A stretch of 64,000 nucleotides of DNA from Cyclobacteriaceae bacterium (GCA_025808415.1 CP075525.1:3023501-3087500); one strand, 5' to 3'. Counted from the first letter of the stretch, positions 26,329 through 35,675 are shown. The notes: generated from the sequence alone by a model not told the origin. Numbers and translations: made by a program.

Positions 26329-27080
26329 TCGAGATACAGCACATATCAAAATTGTTTGGCGACAAAAAAATCCTGAAGGATATAAGTGGCAGGTTTGAAA
26401 AAGGCAAGCCTAACCTGATTATTGGTGCTTCGGGTACCGGCAAAAGCGTTTTGCTAAAATGCATTGTTGAATTGGTTAAACCCGATGAAGGCTATGTGTT
26501 TTTTGATAACCGGAATTTTACCGAAGCTAACCGGAACGGAAAAATTGAAATACGAAGAGAAATTGGCATGCTGTTCCAGGGCGGGGCGCTTTTCGATTCA
26601 AAAACCGTTGAAGAAAATGTCCGCTTTCCGTTGGATATGTTGGCCATTATGCCCAAAGACGAAAAGCAGGACCGCGTTAACCTGGTATTGAACCGGGTAG
26701 GTCTAAAAAATGCCAATAAAAAAATGCCTTCTGAACTCAGTGGTGGTATGCGCAAGCGCGTGGGGATTGCCCGGGCAATCGTTAATAACCCAAAGTATTT
26801 ATTTTGCGATGAGCCCAACTCAGGGCTTGATCCGCAGACTTCCATACTGATTGATGAACTCATCCAGGTTCTTACTTCAGACTATGACACTACCACTATT
26901 GTTGTTACCCATGATATGAATTCGGTGATGGGTATTGGCGATAACATCATGTTTCTTTACCAGGGCGAAAAATTATGGGAAGGTGGAAAAGATGACATTA
27001 CCCACTCCGGTGTAAAAGAACTGGATGATTTCGTTTTCGCCAATAAAGTAATGATTGCCATGCGCGGGAAATCTGCCTGA
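26325..27080 (+). CDS. mlaF: MlaF-family ABC transporter ATP-binding protein
   Basis: 251 residues. Walker A GASGTGKS (34-41), Q-loop MLFQGGALFDSKTVEEN, signature LSGGMRKRVGIARA, Walker B YLFCDEPNSGLDP and the switch His in VTHDMNS. The GGALFDS text after the Q-loop is typical of MlaF. It works with the upstream permease, with which it shares a 4-base overlap. It ends 3 bases from the convergent DsrE-like gene. Confidence 0.93.
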   Translation: MIEIQHISKLFGDKKILKDISGRFEKGKPNLIIGASGTGKSVLLKCIVELVKPDEGYVFFDNRNFTEANRNGKIEIRREIGMLFQGGALFDSKTVEENVRFPLDMLAIMPKDEKQDRVNLVLNRVGLKNANKKMPSELSGGMRKRVGIARAIVNNPKYLFCDEPNSGLDPQTSILIDELIQVLTSDYDTTTIVVTHDMNSVMGIGDNIMFLYQGEKLWEGGKDDITHSGVKELDDFVFANKVMIAMRGKSA

Positions 27081-27083
27081 TTC

Positions 27084-27614
27084 TTAGAATTTAAACCAGG
27101 CATATCCTTTCAGCTGATAGGTAGTTAGCACGGTGAGCATGGAGGTTGCAATTTTGATATCAGGGGATATTTTAGTCTTATCGATGTTTCGCCCGATAAG
27201 TGACTGCCCACAAACAAACAACTCAACCCCGGCTTCGCGCAAAGCTTTGTACAGTGCAAGGTTGGGGTTATCAACTTTATAACGCTGGTTATAACTCTCG
27301 TTATCCATTATTGAATAGGTAGCCTGGTTGTGGATTGCCACAACTACTTTGATTTTTTCTTTCGGCACACCACCTATGCCGTGCAAATTGATCATGCGGG
27401 CAATGTTATTCAAGTGATCATTTATGACAGCCGGATTTTCACTTCCACCGGCAAGGTCAATAACAATTTTGTAATCCAAAGTGGGATCAGGCCTTTCCAC
27501 AGCATCTGGTATATCATAAATACCACCAAAATTCCTGACGACAGGAAACACTATTTGTTGTGCCTGAAGTACGTTGCATACCAGCACAAATACTAAAAGT
27601 AGGATATTCTTCAT
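27084..27614 (-). CDS. Exported DsrE-like protein
   Basis: 176 residues. Signal peptide about 1-18 (ends NVLQAQ). The mature protein follows the DsrE/DsrF fold pattern: YKIVIDLAGGSENPAVINDHLNNIARMINLHG, VVVAIHNQATYSIM and the loop ELFVCGQSLIGRNI with Cys135. DsrE relatives take part in sulfur transfer; in this exported subgroup the role is not known. It sits 26 bases downstream of the kinase gene stop on the same strand and could be the last member of that transcript. Confidence 0.75.
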   Translation of the reverse strand: MKNILLLVFVLVCNVLQAQQIVFPVVRNFGGIYDIPDAVERPDPTLDYKIVIDLAGGSENPAVINDHLNNIARMINLHGIGGVPKEKIKVVVAIHNQATYSIMDNESYNQRYKVDNPNLALYKALREAGVELFVCGQSLIGRNIDKTKISPDIKIATSMLTVLTTYQLKGYAWFKF

Positions 27615-27640
27615 GTATCGATTATTAATCTTGTTATGTT

Positions 27641-30600
27641 TTATTCCAGCGCCCGGGGAAGTTCCACAAAAAAAATACTCCCCTCACCAGGGGTTGATTC
27701 AAAGTAAATCCTTCCACCCATTTGTTCAATACCCTGCCGGGCAATGGCCAGGCCCAGGCCCGAACCGGATTGCTTGGTACTGAAATGGGGTAGAAATATC
27801 TTGTCCTTCAAGTCTGCCCGTATGCCTGTTCCATTATCGGTAAAGGAAATGCAAAGTACATTATCCTTTTGTTTTACCGACACGCTAACCTGAGGTTTCT
27901 GCCCTTCACGGGCAGCCTGTATACCGTTTAAAATAATATTTGAAAATATGCGACTGATCAGTTGTTCATCAACCTGAACCGTTGCCACATCTAATTCCGT
28001 AAAAAGCTCAACCACGGCTGTTTGCTCATGCAGGTGTACAACACGTTTTAATAATCCTACCAATTCAACAGGGCGCATTACAGGTTCAGGCATTTTTGCG
28101 AAGGTACTGAACGATGAAGCAATACCATCCAGGGTATCAACCTGATCCAATATAGAAGCGATTGCCCTCCTGATTTTTTCAAGTGTTTTTGGGTCCGTAT
28201 CGGGAAGCCGTTCAGTTTGCTGAAGCATAAGCTTCATGGGCGTAAGCGGGTTTTTTATTTCGTGGGCCACTTGTTGGGCAATTTCACGCCACGCTTTTTC
28301 GCGTTGAACACGTTCCAATTGGTTTTTACTTTCACTTAAGGTGGAAAGCATTTGATTGTATTCACGAACCATTAAACCAATTTCATCATCCGACTGCCAT
28401 TCCAGCGGCTGGTTCGATTGTGTTAACGAAATTCGCCCAAGCTTTTGGGTAATCATGCGCAACGGAAAGGTGAGCCATTGCGCTACCCAAAAAGAAACAA
28501 TAGCCAACACAATAAATATGGCCGTAAAAATAGTAAGGATGTTGGCCAATACAGTAATCTGCATATTCTCCAACAAACTTTGCGACTGAAAAAATGGTAT
28601 ACCCAGTATACCCAATAACGAGCCATCGTTTGGTGAAAGCAATGCCGAGTAGGCGATGAAATAGTTAAGTTTACCCACCCGCTCATCGGCAATAAAAAAG
28701 CGATCACCTCGCTGAATACGGTCAAGTGCCGCTGGGTTAATAAAGGGCGAGAGTAGCTGATTTTCAAAAATCAATGGCTGGCTGGTGAACTGAAGCCTGC
28801 CGGAAGGTGTAAACAGGTTGGCATCAAGGTTAGCGAGTTTACACAACCGGGCAAAATTCCAATCACCGGCTGCCCCCTCTACTTCACCCCACTCGGTCAA
28901 TACATTGCTTAACTGTGAAGTAAAGTTACGTGAACGCGCAAGGTAGTCGGCATTCAGTTGCTCAAGGTTTGACCGTGCCGTCAAACCCAAGGTAATAACA
29001 CTTACGGCTATAAGGGGAATAAAAAAAGCAAGATTCAAAATAAGCTGTATGCGGGTGGACAACAACAACCGTTCTACCCGTAGCAAATCCACCAGGCCAA
29101 TGCCCAATAAAAAAAGCAATAAGGCAGATAGGCCTACAATAAGAAGAAAAGAAAAATCGGCCAGCGTGAAAATGAAAGATGGAGCAGGCGAAGAAACCAT
29201 CACTACTCTTCCGCTGGCATCGCGCGATGCAGTGTGAATATAGCCGGCATGCCGGACTCCCATTTTATAGAGGCGCTCGTTCTTCAGAAAACCCCTATCC
29301 AACTCAGCATAGTTAAATTCACCCGACCAATATTGGATTTCTTCATTAACCCATATAGCGTTGCTGTAGGCCTGTGTACCGAATGCCTGTCGAAACCGGT
29401 TGTCAACCAACAATCCTGGATAAACATTATCCGGAATAACGCGCTTCAAAAGCAGCTCCAGCACAATGTAACCCGCACTGATTGTGCCACGCTTAACATG
29501 AACTACTACCAGATACTTCCGGGCCGATTCATTGTCAGGGCGATTAAAATAGTAAATACCTTCATAGGCAGTTTGGGATGCCTTTTCATCAAATGAAGCA
29601 ATCCATGAAGTGAAGTTAACCGCATCGGTATCATCTAACGACTCACCACTGGTGCCATATAAATGAATGTCAATGGTGTATTTGTTGAAATAACCTGGTA
29701 TAAAAACCTGCCGTACCTTCTGCCGCACAGCCTCACGGTTTACAAAAGGCCCAGACAAACGGGACTGAATGAAAAAATCTGCTGCTATTTTCTCCATTGC
29801 CTCAGCTAGCAAAAATTCGCCAAAATCATCCTTATCAATCAAAAACGAGTTAGCAAATTTTAACTGGTTGGCAACCCGTTCACCCATACTAAACTGATGG
29901 GTGGCCAAAACACCACTGATGGAGAAAAATACAATAGCCGAAAAGAAATAAGAAAAGGTAACATAGCTGAATCGCTGAAAAGAACTATAGAGTCGGAAAA
30001 ATACAACTACCATTACATAGATGGTACCCGTTATCAATGGAACGCTGTATCGCTGTCCGGTGAGTTCATTGATAACAATAAATGCTACCACTCCCAGGGC
30101 TAATGACAAAAAGGATTTTACCCAGCGATGGTTTACCAACAACCGGATAAAAACATGCATAAACAAAAATGAACTGATCCATGAAAGTACTACCGAAATA
30201 AACGCCAATATGCGAAGCGCATCAAGGCTAAGTGATTCTGAAATATTTAGCGTAATGGCCGAATTGTTATAAATGGTTTGGATTACAATAAATGGAAACA
30301 GTGCCCCAAAAAGAACAGCTGTGGCGGCAAAGATGGAAACAGGCCAACGAACCAACGGTTGTCTTTCAAGCATCAAGGCTTTGTCATGGCGAAAGAAGTT
30401 GAGGAAAAGAAACAAGCAAAGCACTGCCACAGCCACTGAATTCAAAAACAGATCACCCAGTGATGGGTTCAATTCAGATGAAGCAAAATACTTGGGGCTA
30501 AAAATGTCAGTTTCAATAAACTGTGCCGGAAACCGGTAATCAATCATCAGGTAACGGACCAAAACTATACTTCCGGCCAGCAAGAAAAACTTAACGGTTG

Positions 30601-31288
30601 AAAAGCGTGATGATAGATTCTGTAGTAGTCGAAAAATCAAAATAAAAAAAACAGTAATCGACAATAGGGTGAAGATAACTGTAAGCACGGCATCCTTACC
30701 GGAAGAAATTGGCAGAAACGGAATCACACACCGAAATAGAGGCGTGTTATGCACACTGATTAAATGACCCTGCTCCGTTGTTGGGTCTAAAATAGCTACC
30801 TCGTACCTTCCGAATACCAAAGGGTTGTACCAAGGTTCCAAATAATCGTTTTGGATTTTATAATGCACATGCAAGGGAACGATTGCAACCAGGTGTTTGT
30901 CATTGTTTAGATTCCACTTTAGAAGCAAAAAATCACCCGATGAAACTTTTAAATATTTAAAGGTAAAATCATCCAAGACAAATCTAATTGGTGGTATAAA
31001 CTGATTATCAGTCCACTGAACAATATCTTGATCGTTAATCACTATAAAACGAACATTTGGTTGGGCTTTGATCAATGTGAGGTCTCTTGTGGGGTGCTCA
31101 CGAAAGTCTTTCACAGAAGGTTCCAGACTTTCGTATAGTTGACTTAGGTGTTTGGAGAACCCCGCTGCAATAACTTCAGGATTTGCCGGCCGGCTGGCAA
31201 GCTTGGCAAAGTATAGTCCAAAGCTGCCGAAGATCAACACCAGCACAAAAAGCAACCTTGTAACTTTATCCTTCAGAAGGAACTGCAT
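27641..31288 (-). CDS. Very large NtrY-like sensor histidine kinase
   Basis: 1215 residues. Order: one N-terminal membrane helix (about 10-28), a first external domain (about 30-195), a bundle of membrane helices (about 205-460), a second external domain (about 470-700), another helix pair (about 710-770), a third external domain (about 780-925), one helix, HAMP (about 950-1000) and the kinase core. The H-box is AHEIKNPLTPMKL with His near 1009, the N-box NIILNGIQAA, then DNGTGI and GSGLGLAIARQG. The arrangement at the C-terminus is NtrY-like. No response regulator gene lies in the window. It starts 22 bases after the DUF983 gene and may be co-transcribed with the respiratory locus, so a signal tied to respiration or envelope state is plausible but inferred. 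Confidence 0.9.
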   Translation of the reverse strand: MQFLLKDKVTRLLFVLVLIFGSFGLYFAKLASRPANPEVIAAGFSKHLSQLYESLEPSVKDFREHPTRDLTLIKAQPNVRFIVINDQDIVQWTDNQFIPPIRFVLDDFTFKYLKVSSGDFLLLKWNLNNDKHLVAIVPLHVHYKIQNDYLEPWYNPLVFGRYEVAILDPTTEQGHLISVHNTPLFRCVIPFLPISSGKDAVLTVIFTLLSITVFFILIFRLLQNLSSRFSTVKFFLLAGSIVLVRYLMIDYRFPAQFIETDIFSPKYFASSELNPSLGDLFLNSVAVAVLCLFLFLNFFRHDKALMLERQPLVRWPVSIFAATAVLFGALFPFIVIQTIYNNSAITLNISESLSLDALRILAFISVVLSWISSFLFMHVFIRLLVNHRWVKSFLSLALGVVAFIVINELTGQRYSVPLITGTIYVMVVVFFRLYSSFQRFSYVTFSYFFSAIVFFSISGVLATHQFSMGERVANQLKFANSFLIDKDDFGEFLLAEAMEKIAADFFIQSRLSGPFVNREAVRQKVRQVFIPGYFNKYTIDIHLYGTSGESLDDTDAVNFTSWIASFDEKASQTAYEGIYYFNRPDNESARKYLVVVHVKRGTISAGYIVLELLLKRVIPDNVYPGLLVDNRFRQAFGTQAYSNAIWVNEEIQYWSGEFNYAELDRGFLKNERLYKMGVRHAGYIHTASRDASGRVVMVSSPAPSFIFTLADFSFLLIVGLSALLLFLLGIGLVDLLRVERLLLSTRIQLILNLAFFIPLIAVSVITLGLTARSNLEQLNADYLARSRNFTSQLSNVLTEWGEVEGAAGDWNFARLCKLANLDANLFTPSGRLQFTSQPLIFENQLLSPFINPAALDRIQRGDRFFIADERVGKLNYFIAYSALLSPNDGSLLGILGIPFFQSQSLLENMQITVLANILTIFTAIFIVLAIVSFWVAQWLTFPLRMITQKLGRISLTQSNQPLEWQSDDEIGLMVREYNQMLSTLSESKNQLERVQREKAWREIAQQVAHEIKNPLTPMKLMLQQTERLPDTDPKTLEKIRRAIASILDQVDTLDGIASSFSTFAKMPEPVMRPVELVGLLKRVVHLHEQTAVVELFTELDVATVQVDEQLISRIFSNIILNGIQAAREGQKPQVSVSVKQKDNVLCISFTDNGTGIRADLKDKIFLPHFSTKQSGSGLGLAIARQGIEQMGGRIYFESTPGEGSIFFVELPRALE

Positions 31289-31310
31289 CGGATAAAGTTA
31301 AGAAATTACG

Positions 31311-31688
31311 CTATTGTGCATAGCGCGGATCGAATTTGATTCCGCCAAATAAGTACAAATAAATAATGCGGGAGTACCGGAAATTGAGGGGAGCCACCAA
31401 CAGCATAAACATCATTACAACACCAATATAAACCCATTCGGATGGGTTTCCTGCAACGTAAAGCACCAAGCCTATGGCAACAATGAAAGCCACTGAAATT
31501 CCATACCCTACGTACATGGCGCCTTGATAAAACCCCGGTTCAGGTTCTAACCGAACACCACAATGCGGGCATTGATGATGCATAACGGCAAATTTGAAAA
31601 TATTACCAGCAGGGTAAACAAACATTTTACCTGAGTGGCACCTTGGGCATTTACCCTGCAACAGGGCCCTGGCGTAATTTGATGACAT
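31311..31688 (-). CDS. DUF983 small membrane protein
   Basis: 125 residues from the ATG at 31688; a start at 31715 is open but adds nine residues not typical of the family. Two zinc-ribbon-like pairs CPRCHSGKMF and CPHCGVRLEPEPGFYQGAMYVGYG are followed by two to three membrane helices. DUF983 proteins recur next to heme-copper oxidase genes and may help assembly; the biochemical role is unknown. Its 5' end overlaps the preceding gene by about 38 bases. Confidence 0.85.
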   Translation of the reverse strand: MSSNYARALLQGKCPRCHSGKMFVYPAGNIFKFAVMHHQCPHCGVRLEPEPGFYQGAMYVGYGISVAFIVAIGLVLYVAGNPSEWVYIGVVMMFMLLVAPLNFRYSRIIYLYLFGGIKFDPRYAQ

Positions 31689-31908
31689 TCTTCCGGCTGT
31701 TTCTATACCAAACATATCCTAAAACCAGAATGGCCAGGTAAGGCAGGCTAAGCAAGTATAAAATGCCGGTGTTGATTCCGGCAGCAATACCTACATCGCC
31801 ATTGCTTACATTATTCTCCAACTGTGTGCGGCACATGGCGCATTGCGCCTGTATACTACAAGGGCTCATGAGCAGAAAAAGGATCGTGAATCGAATTTTA
31901 CTCATCAT
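31651..31908 (-). CDS. Small CxxC membrane protein of cytochrome oxidase loci
   Basis: About 85 residues starting at the ATG at 31908, which overlaps the stop of the DUF420 gene as ATGA; an upstream in-frame start at 31968 is unlikely. Signal peptide (MMSKIRFTILFLLMSPCSIQAQ), then CAMCRTQLENN directly at the mature N-terminus, then one membrane helix (ILYLLSLPYLAILVLGYVWY). The CxxC could bind copper or heme-related thiols. Similar small genes occur in this position in Bacteroidota; no function is known. Confidence 0.65.
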   Translation of the reverse strand: MMSKIRFTILFLLMSPCSIQAQCAMCRTQLENNVSNGDVGIAAGINTGILYLLSLPYLAILVLGYVWYRNSRKNVIKLRQGPVAG

Positions 31909-32420
31909 GAATAATACGGACTGATCATCAAATATACGATAACACCGGATATGGCCACGTACAGCCAAAGCGGAAACGTGTACTTTGCCAGGGCTTTATG
32001 CTTGGAAAAATTAGCTGAAAGCGCACGACCCAGCGTAAATAAAACAAATGGAATAACCAAAACCGATAAAATAATATGTGTAATCAGTATGAAATAGTAG
32101 ATATATCGAATAACTCCTTCCCCTCCGTAAGGTGTTGAGTCGCTGGTCATGTGGTAAATCACATACATTACCAAAAATGCTGCTGATAACACCAGGCAGG
32201 TTTTCATCAGGCCCTCGTGTAACTTTTGTTTTTTATTTTTAATGGCTACCACCGAAGCTATAAGTAAAAATGCAGTAGCCCCGTTGATAGAAGCATATAT
32301 GGGTGGCAAAAATGAAAAGTCGTGGCCATCAATCTTAACCCGGAAAAGGATGGCCACTACAATGGGAATAATAATGGATACAGCAATAATGAGCTTTCTA
32401 TAAGGTTCCTGTTGTTCCAC
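31905..32420 (-). CDS. DUF420 membrane protein (CtaM-like)
   Basis: 171 residues with five membrane helices. DUF420 hallmarks: LPPIYASINGATAFLLIAS, HEGLMKTCLVLSAAFLVMYVIYH and ITHIILSVLVIPFVLFTLGRAL, with conserved His residues facing the membrane. CtaM of this family is needed for the activity of heme-copper oxidases in Firmicutes; the same is inferred here. It starts 1 base after the SCO-like gene stop, and its own stop overlaps the next start. Confidence 0.88.
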   Translation of the reverse strand: MEQQEPYRKLIIAVSIIIPIVVAILFRVKIDGHDFSFLPPIYASINGATAFLLIASVVAIKNKKQKLHEGLMKTCLVLSAAFLVMYVIYHMTSDSTPYGGEGVIRYIYYFILITHIILSVLVIPFVLFTLGRALSANFSKHKALAKYTFPLWLYVAISGVIVYLMISPYYS

Positions 32421-32421
32421 G

Positions 32422-32961
32422 TTAATATTTTTTTAAGATAATTTTGGCTTCCAATAGTAACCGGTCTATTTCTTCACGGTTATTTAATACATACATACCT
32501 CTAATTCTCCGTTTATTGTCAACAAGCAAAAGATTATAAGGTTCCTTTAAAAAGAAAAAACATGTTTTAAAAATCTTAAGGCTGTCAAGTGAAATAAAAA
32601 CGGCTTTACCAATTGGATCAAAATCCAACGAATTGGAGTCAATTTGAACCCATACCTTGCGAAGCTCATGATCCAAAAAACGATCTTGTATGCGCTCCAG
32701 GTTTGCTTTTCCATCTTCCTTCAAAGCAATTAAAAAAAGAGTCAAGCTATCCTTCTCCGACCAGGAAAGTCGGTTTAAAATACGCTCTGGAATAGCGTAT
32801 GCCCTAGCTGCAGGAAGTGGACATCCATCCGGAACAGACACGCCCGTTATGTAATAAGGTTCAACCGAAAATTCATTTTTGCCAAAAATTTTCAAGAACA
32901 AAAAAATGCCTATCGGTAGGGCCAGGGCTAATACGAGCAAAATAAGTTTTAAACCTTTCAT
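32422..32961 (-). CDS. SCO-like protein without copper-binding motif
   Basis: 179 residues. One N-terminal membrane anchor (LKLILLVLALALPIGIFLFLKIF), then a soluble domain. The C-terminal text LLLVDNKRRIRGMYVLNNREEIDRLLLEA follows SCO1/SenC proteins closely, and the position between oxidase subunit IV and DUF420 is where SCO genes usually lie. The SCO motif CxxxCP is absent, and the two remaining Cys (C48 of DGCPLP and one in KTCFFFL) do not form it; the copper-binding His is also not evident. It is therefore probably a non-metal-binding thioredoxin-fold relative. It is preceded by an intrinsic terminator. Confidence 0.7.
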   Translation of the reverse strand: MKGLKLILLVLALALPIGIFLFLKIFGKNEFSVEPYYITGVSVPDGCPLPAARAYAIPERILNRLSWSEKDSLTLFLIALKEDGKANLERIQDRFLDHELRKVWVQIDSNSLDFDPIGKAVFISLDSLKIFKTCFFFLKEPYNLLLVDNKRRIRGMYVLNNREEIDRLLLEAKIILKKY

Positions 32962-32967
32962 TCATCC

Positions 32968-33002
32968 AAAAAAAGAAAGGCTTAAGTAAAACTTAAGCCT
33001 TT
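32968..33002 (-). terminator. Intrinsic terminator after subunit IV
   Basis: Perfect 12-base stem AAAGGCTTAAGT / ACTTAAGCCTTT (32976-32987 and 32991-33002) with a 3-base loop. On the minus strand it is followed by a C and then seven T (32968-32974 on the plus strand are A). It lies 21 bases after the subunit IV stop and 7 bases before the SCO-like start. Confidence 0.85.
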
Positions 33003-33023
33003 TACATATCTTATTTAATATTT

Positions 33024-33359
33024 TCAGGGTCTGGCTAACTCAATATGGATACCTTCATAAACGAAAGCCACCAGCATCCACACCACAAATACCATTGGGA
33101 TCAATATTGACCAAAGCAGAACCTTGGTTTCATATCGTAGGTGCATAAATTCACCAACTATATAGGCCGCTTTTACAATAGTCATTAAAATAAATGTCCA
33201 GACACGAAGGTCTTTCATTTCGTGGGGCACACCAAAGGCCACCGCAAATTCAAGTAATGTAACTAAACCGAGAATGCCGGCCACGGTCCATAATTTCTTA
33301 ATCTTAGCGGTATCGGGTGGGAGTACGGTTACTTGTGGTGCCTCTTCAACATGTGCCAT
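33024..33359 (-). CDS. Cytochrome c oxidase subunit IV
   Basis: 111 residues from the ATG at 33359 (MAHVEEAP); an ATG at 33377 adds six residues encoded by AT-rich spacer and is less likely. Three membrane helices with LEFAVAFGV and KAAYIVGEFMHLRYETK, typical of the short bacterial subunit IV (COX4_pro). It sits directly after subunit III and closes the transcript ending in the terminator at 32968-33002. Confidence 0.88.
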   Translation of the reverse strand: MAHVEEAPQVTVLPPDTAKIKKLWTVAGILGLVTLLEFAVAFGVPHEMKDLRVWTFILMTIVKAAYIVGEFMHLRYETKVLLWSILIPMVFVVWMLVAFVYEGIHIELARP

Positions 33360-33384
33360 AATGTGGTGTATTAACAATTAGAAA

Positions 33385-34137
33385 TTAAACCAGATAAAAG
33401 AAGGTAAATACAAATACCCAAACCAAATCTACAAAGTGCCAGTATAGACCAACCTTCTCTACCATTTCGTAATGGCCCCTTCGTTCATAAACCCCGGTTA
33501 CCGTATTGTAGTAAATAAGAAAATTCAGCATTACTCCACTAAACACGTGAAAACCATGAAAACCGGTAATGAAGAAGAAGAAAGCCGCAAAATCAGGAGG
33601 GCCATATTGATTAATGGATAAGTTGGCCCCAAAAATTTTTGTTCCGTCAGCTAAAATACTTCCACCATCAGTACCATGAATAAAGTGACTCCACTCCCAT
33701 GCCTGACAAGCCAGAAAGGTGAACCCACCAACAATTGTCCAAAGCATCCACTTCTCTACTGCCCTCCTGTCCATTCGGTGACCGGCTTCCACGGCCAATA
33801 CCATGGTTACAGAACTCATGATCAGGATGAATGTCATCAACCCTACGAAAACAAGGGGTGCATTTAACCCATGGAAAAAGGGCACAGCTTCAAAAACCTT
33901 TTCTGGGATTGGCCAATAAGCCTGTGAAAACGTAAAGTCGCTTACAGCACCTGTATAAGCTTTGTGTGAAGAACGAACCAGCCCGTAGGTAATTAACAAG
34001 GCAGAAAAGGTAAACGCATCAGAGAGCAGGAAAAACCACATCATGAGCTTGCCATAACTGGCGTTCATAGGAGATACCCCGCCATCCCAAGCTGATTTTC
34101 CGGGAGCAGGTACGGTTACGGTTGAGGTGCTTGCCAT
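33385..34137 (-). CDS. Cytochrome c oxidase subunit III (second copy)
   Basis: 250 residues with seven hydrophobic segments. Subunit III signatures: GKLMMWFFLLSDAFTFSALLITYG, CQAWEWSHFI, TGFHGFHVFSGVM and the ending YWHFVDLVWVFVFTFFYLV. It is longer than its neighbour (34161-34754), and the two are probably paralogues. Such pairs occur in other Cytophagales; whether both join one oxidase is not known. Confidence 0.92.
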   Translation of the reverse strand: MASTSTVTVPAPGKSAWDGGVSPMNASYGKLMMWFFLLSDAFTFSALLITYGLVRSSHKAYTGAVSDFTFSQAYWPIPEKVFEAVPFFHGLNAPLVFVGLMTFILIMSSVTMVLAVEAGHRMDRRAVEKWMLWTIVGGFTFLACQAWEWSHFIHGTDGGSILADGTKIFGANLSINQYGPPDFAAFFFFITGFHGFHVFSGVMLNFLIYYNTVTGVYERRGHYEMVEKVGLYWHFVDLVWVFVFTFFYLV

Positions 34138-34160
34138 GGTTTAAAAAAACAGGTTTTTAT

Positions 34161-34754
34161 TTACGGATTCAATATTAAGAATATGAACAAATATAGCCAA
34201 AGTCCACCCAAAAAATGCCAGTAGGTGGCACACATTTCGAGTTGATCCAGGCCTTTTGAATGCACTTTAAACTTGTAGGTATTTACCAGCACAATCACGA
34301 TAAAAACCAGCCCACTTACGATGTGCAGGCCGTGTACGCCCGGTAATATCCACAAAAATGAATGGGAGACGTTGCTTCCGGTTAAGTGTTGCTTTAATGC
34401 CACCATTTCACCATACGCCAGGTATTGACCGGCTAAAAATGCCGACCCTAAAATCGCAGTAAGTAGCAAAGCAATTTTTAGTTGATCGATATTATCGCGT
34501 TTTGCCGCAAAATATGCCCAAATCATGGTTATGCTGCTTAGCACGACAATAACCGAGTTCACCCAAAATTGTGAGGGCAGGATGATTTCAGCCCATCCGG
34601 CATCAGCGCGTTTCACCAGGTATGCACTGGTCCATGCACCGAAAAGCATTATCACACTCATCATGAACAACCAAAGGGCAAACTTCTTTGGGTTCATGGA
34701 AAGGGGCTTCTTCGCCTCTTCAACAATTTTCAATTCTTTAATTTCAGCACTCAT
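34161..34754 (-). CDS. Cytochrome c oxidase subunit III (first copy, short form)
   Basis: 197 residues with five membrane helices. Ends with YWHFLGGLWLYLFIFLILNP and has PGVHGLHIVSGLVFIVIVLVNTYKF, as in short subunit III proteins. N-terminus KKFALWLFMMSVIMLFGAWTSAYLV. It starts 14 bases after the heme O synthase stop and lies 23 bases before the second subunit III gene. Confidence 0.92.
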   Translation of the reverse strand: MSAEIKELKIVEEAKKPLSMNPKKFALWLFMMSVIMLFGAWTSAYLVKRADAGWAEIILPSQFWVNSVIVVLSSITMIWAYFAAKRDNIDQLKIALLLTAILGSAFLAGQYLAYGEMVALKQHLTGSNVSHSFLWILPGVHGLHIVSGLVFIVIVLVNTYKFKVHSKGLDQLEMCATYWHFLGGLWLYLFIFLILNP

Positions 34755-34768
34755 ATCCCCTCCTCTTT

Positions 34769-35671
34769 TTAGGGTTGAACTTTATCGAGTAAATAAGCTA
34801 TTTGCACAATGGGCAAATACAAAAATGACCCGAACATAATGCGCAGTGCACTTGTACGGTTACCATTTTTCATTAGCGAAAATGTTTGTGCCAGAAACAG
34901 CACACCGCAAACGGTTACAACAATAGCTGAATCAATACCGGTTATTCCGAATTTCGCGGGAAGCAAGCCAAGTGGAAGCAGGAATAATGTATAAATCATA
35001 ATCTGCACCGCGGTGTTAAAATCCTTGCGGCCACCAAATGGCAATAACTTAAATCCTGCTTTTTTATAGTCATCATCAGCCAACCACGCTATGGCCCAGA
35101 AATGTGGAAACTGCCAGATAAACTGTATTGAAAAAATTATCAATGCTTCATGCGATATAAAATCTGTTGCTGCTACCCAACCCAGCAAGGGTGGTAGAGC
35201 CCCCGGAATAGCACCTACAAACACGGCTATCGACCCTACTCGCTTAAGCGGGGTGTAAACAAAGCTATATAACAGCATAGATAACACCGAAAGGCTAACC
35301 GTAAGTGGATTTGTAAATTTTATAAGGATGAAGACGCTCAACACAAAACATAACGCTGAAAATACCAATGCCTCCTGAACAGAAAGCCTTCCGGTCGGTA
35401 GCGGGCGGTGCATGGTTCGGGTCATTAATTTGTCAAGATCCTTTTCAATTACCTGGTTAATGGCAATGGACGAACCCGACAACAAGAAGCCCCCTATGAA
35501 CAACATGGACAAGGTTGTCCAGTTTACAAACGGTGATGCCAAGGTAAAACCAAACGCACAGGAAAAGGCAACCAGCAGCGACAACCTGAATTTTAGAAGT
35601 TCCCAATACGCTTTTGCCTTGGCCATTGCCCAGGTAATTCCGGTTAGCGTATCAAGTTGTCCTGTAACCAT
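34769..35671 (-). CDS. ctaB: Protoheme IX farnesyltransferase (heme O synthase)
   Basis: 300 residues, UbiA-type prenyltransferase with about eight membrane helices. The first Asp-rich motif is NQVIEKDLDKLMTRTMHRPLP and the second lies in the DDDYKKAGFKLLPF loop. It adds the farnesyl group to heme B; CtaA then makes heme A. It begins 4 bases after the ctaA stop, consistent with a two-step pathway encoded together. Confidence 0.95.
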   Translation of the reverse strand: MVTGQLDTLTGITWAMAKAKAYWELLKFRLSLLVAFSCAFGFTLASPFVNWTTLSMLFIGGFLLSGSSIAINQVIEKDLDKLMTRTMHRPLPTGRLSVQEALVFSALCFVLSVFILIKFTNPLTVSLSVLSMLLYSFVYTPLKRVGSIAVFVGAIPGALPPLLGWVAATDFISHEALIIFSIQFIWQFPHFWAIAWLADDDYKKAGFKLLPFGGRKDFNTAVQIMIYTLFLLPLGLLPAKFGITGIDSAIVVTVCGVLFLAQTFSLMKNGNRTSALRIMFGSFLYLPIVQIAYLLDKVQP

Positions 35672-35675
35672 ACGT

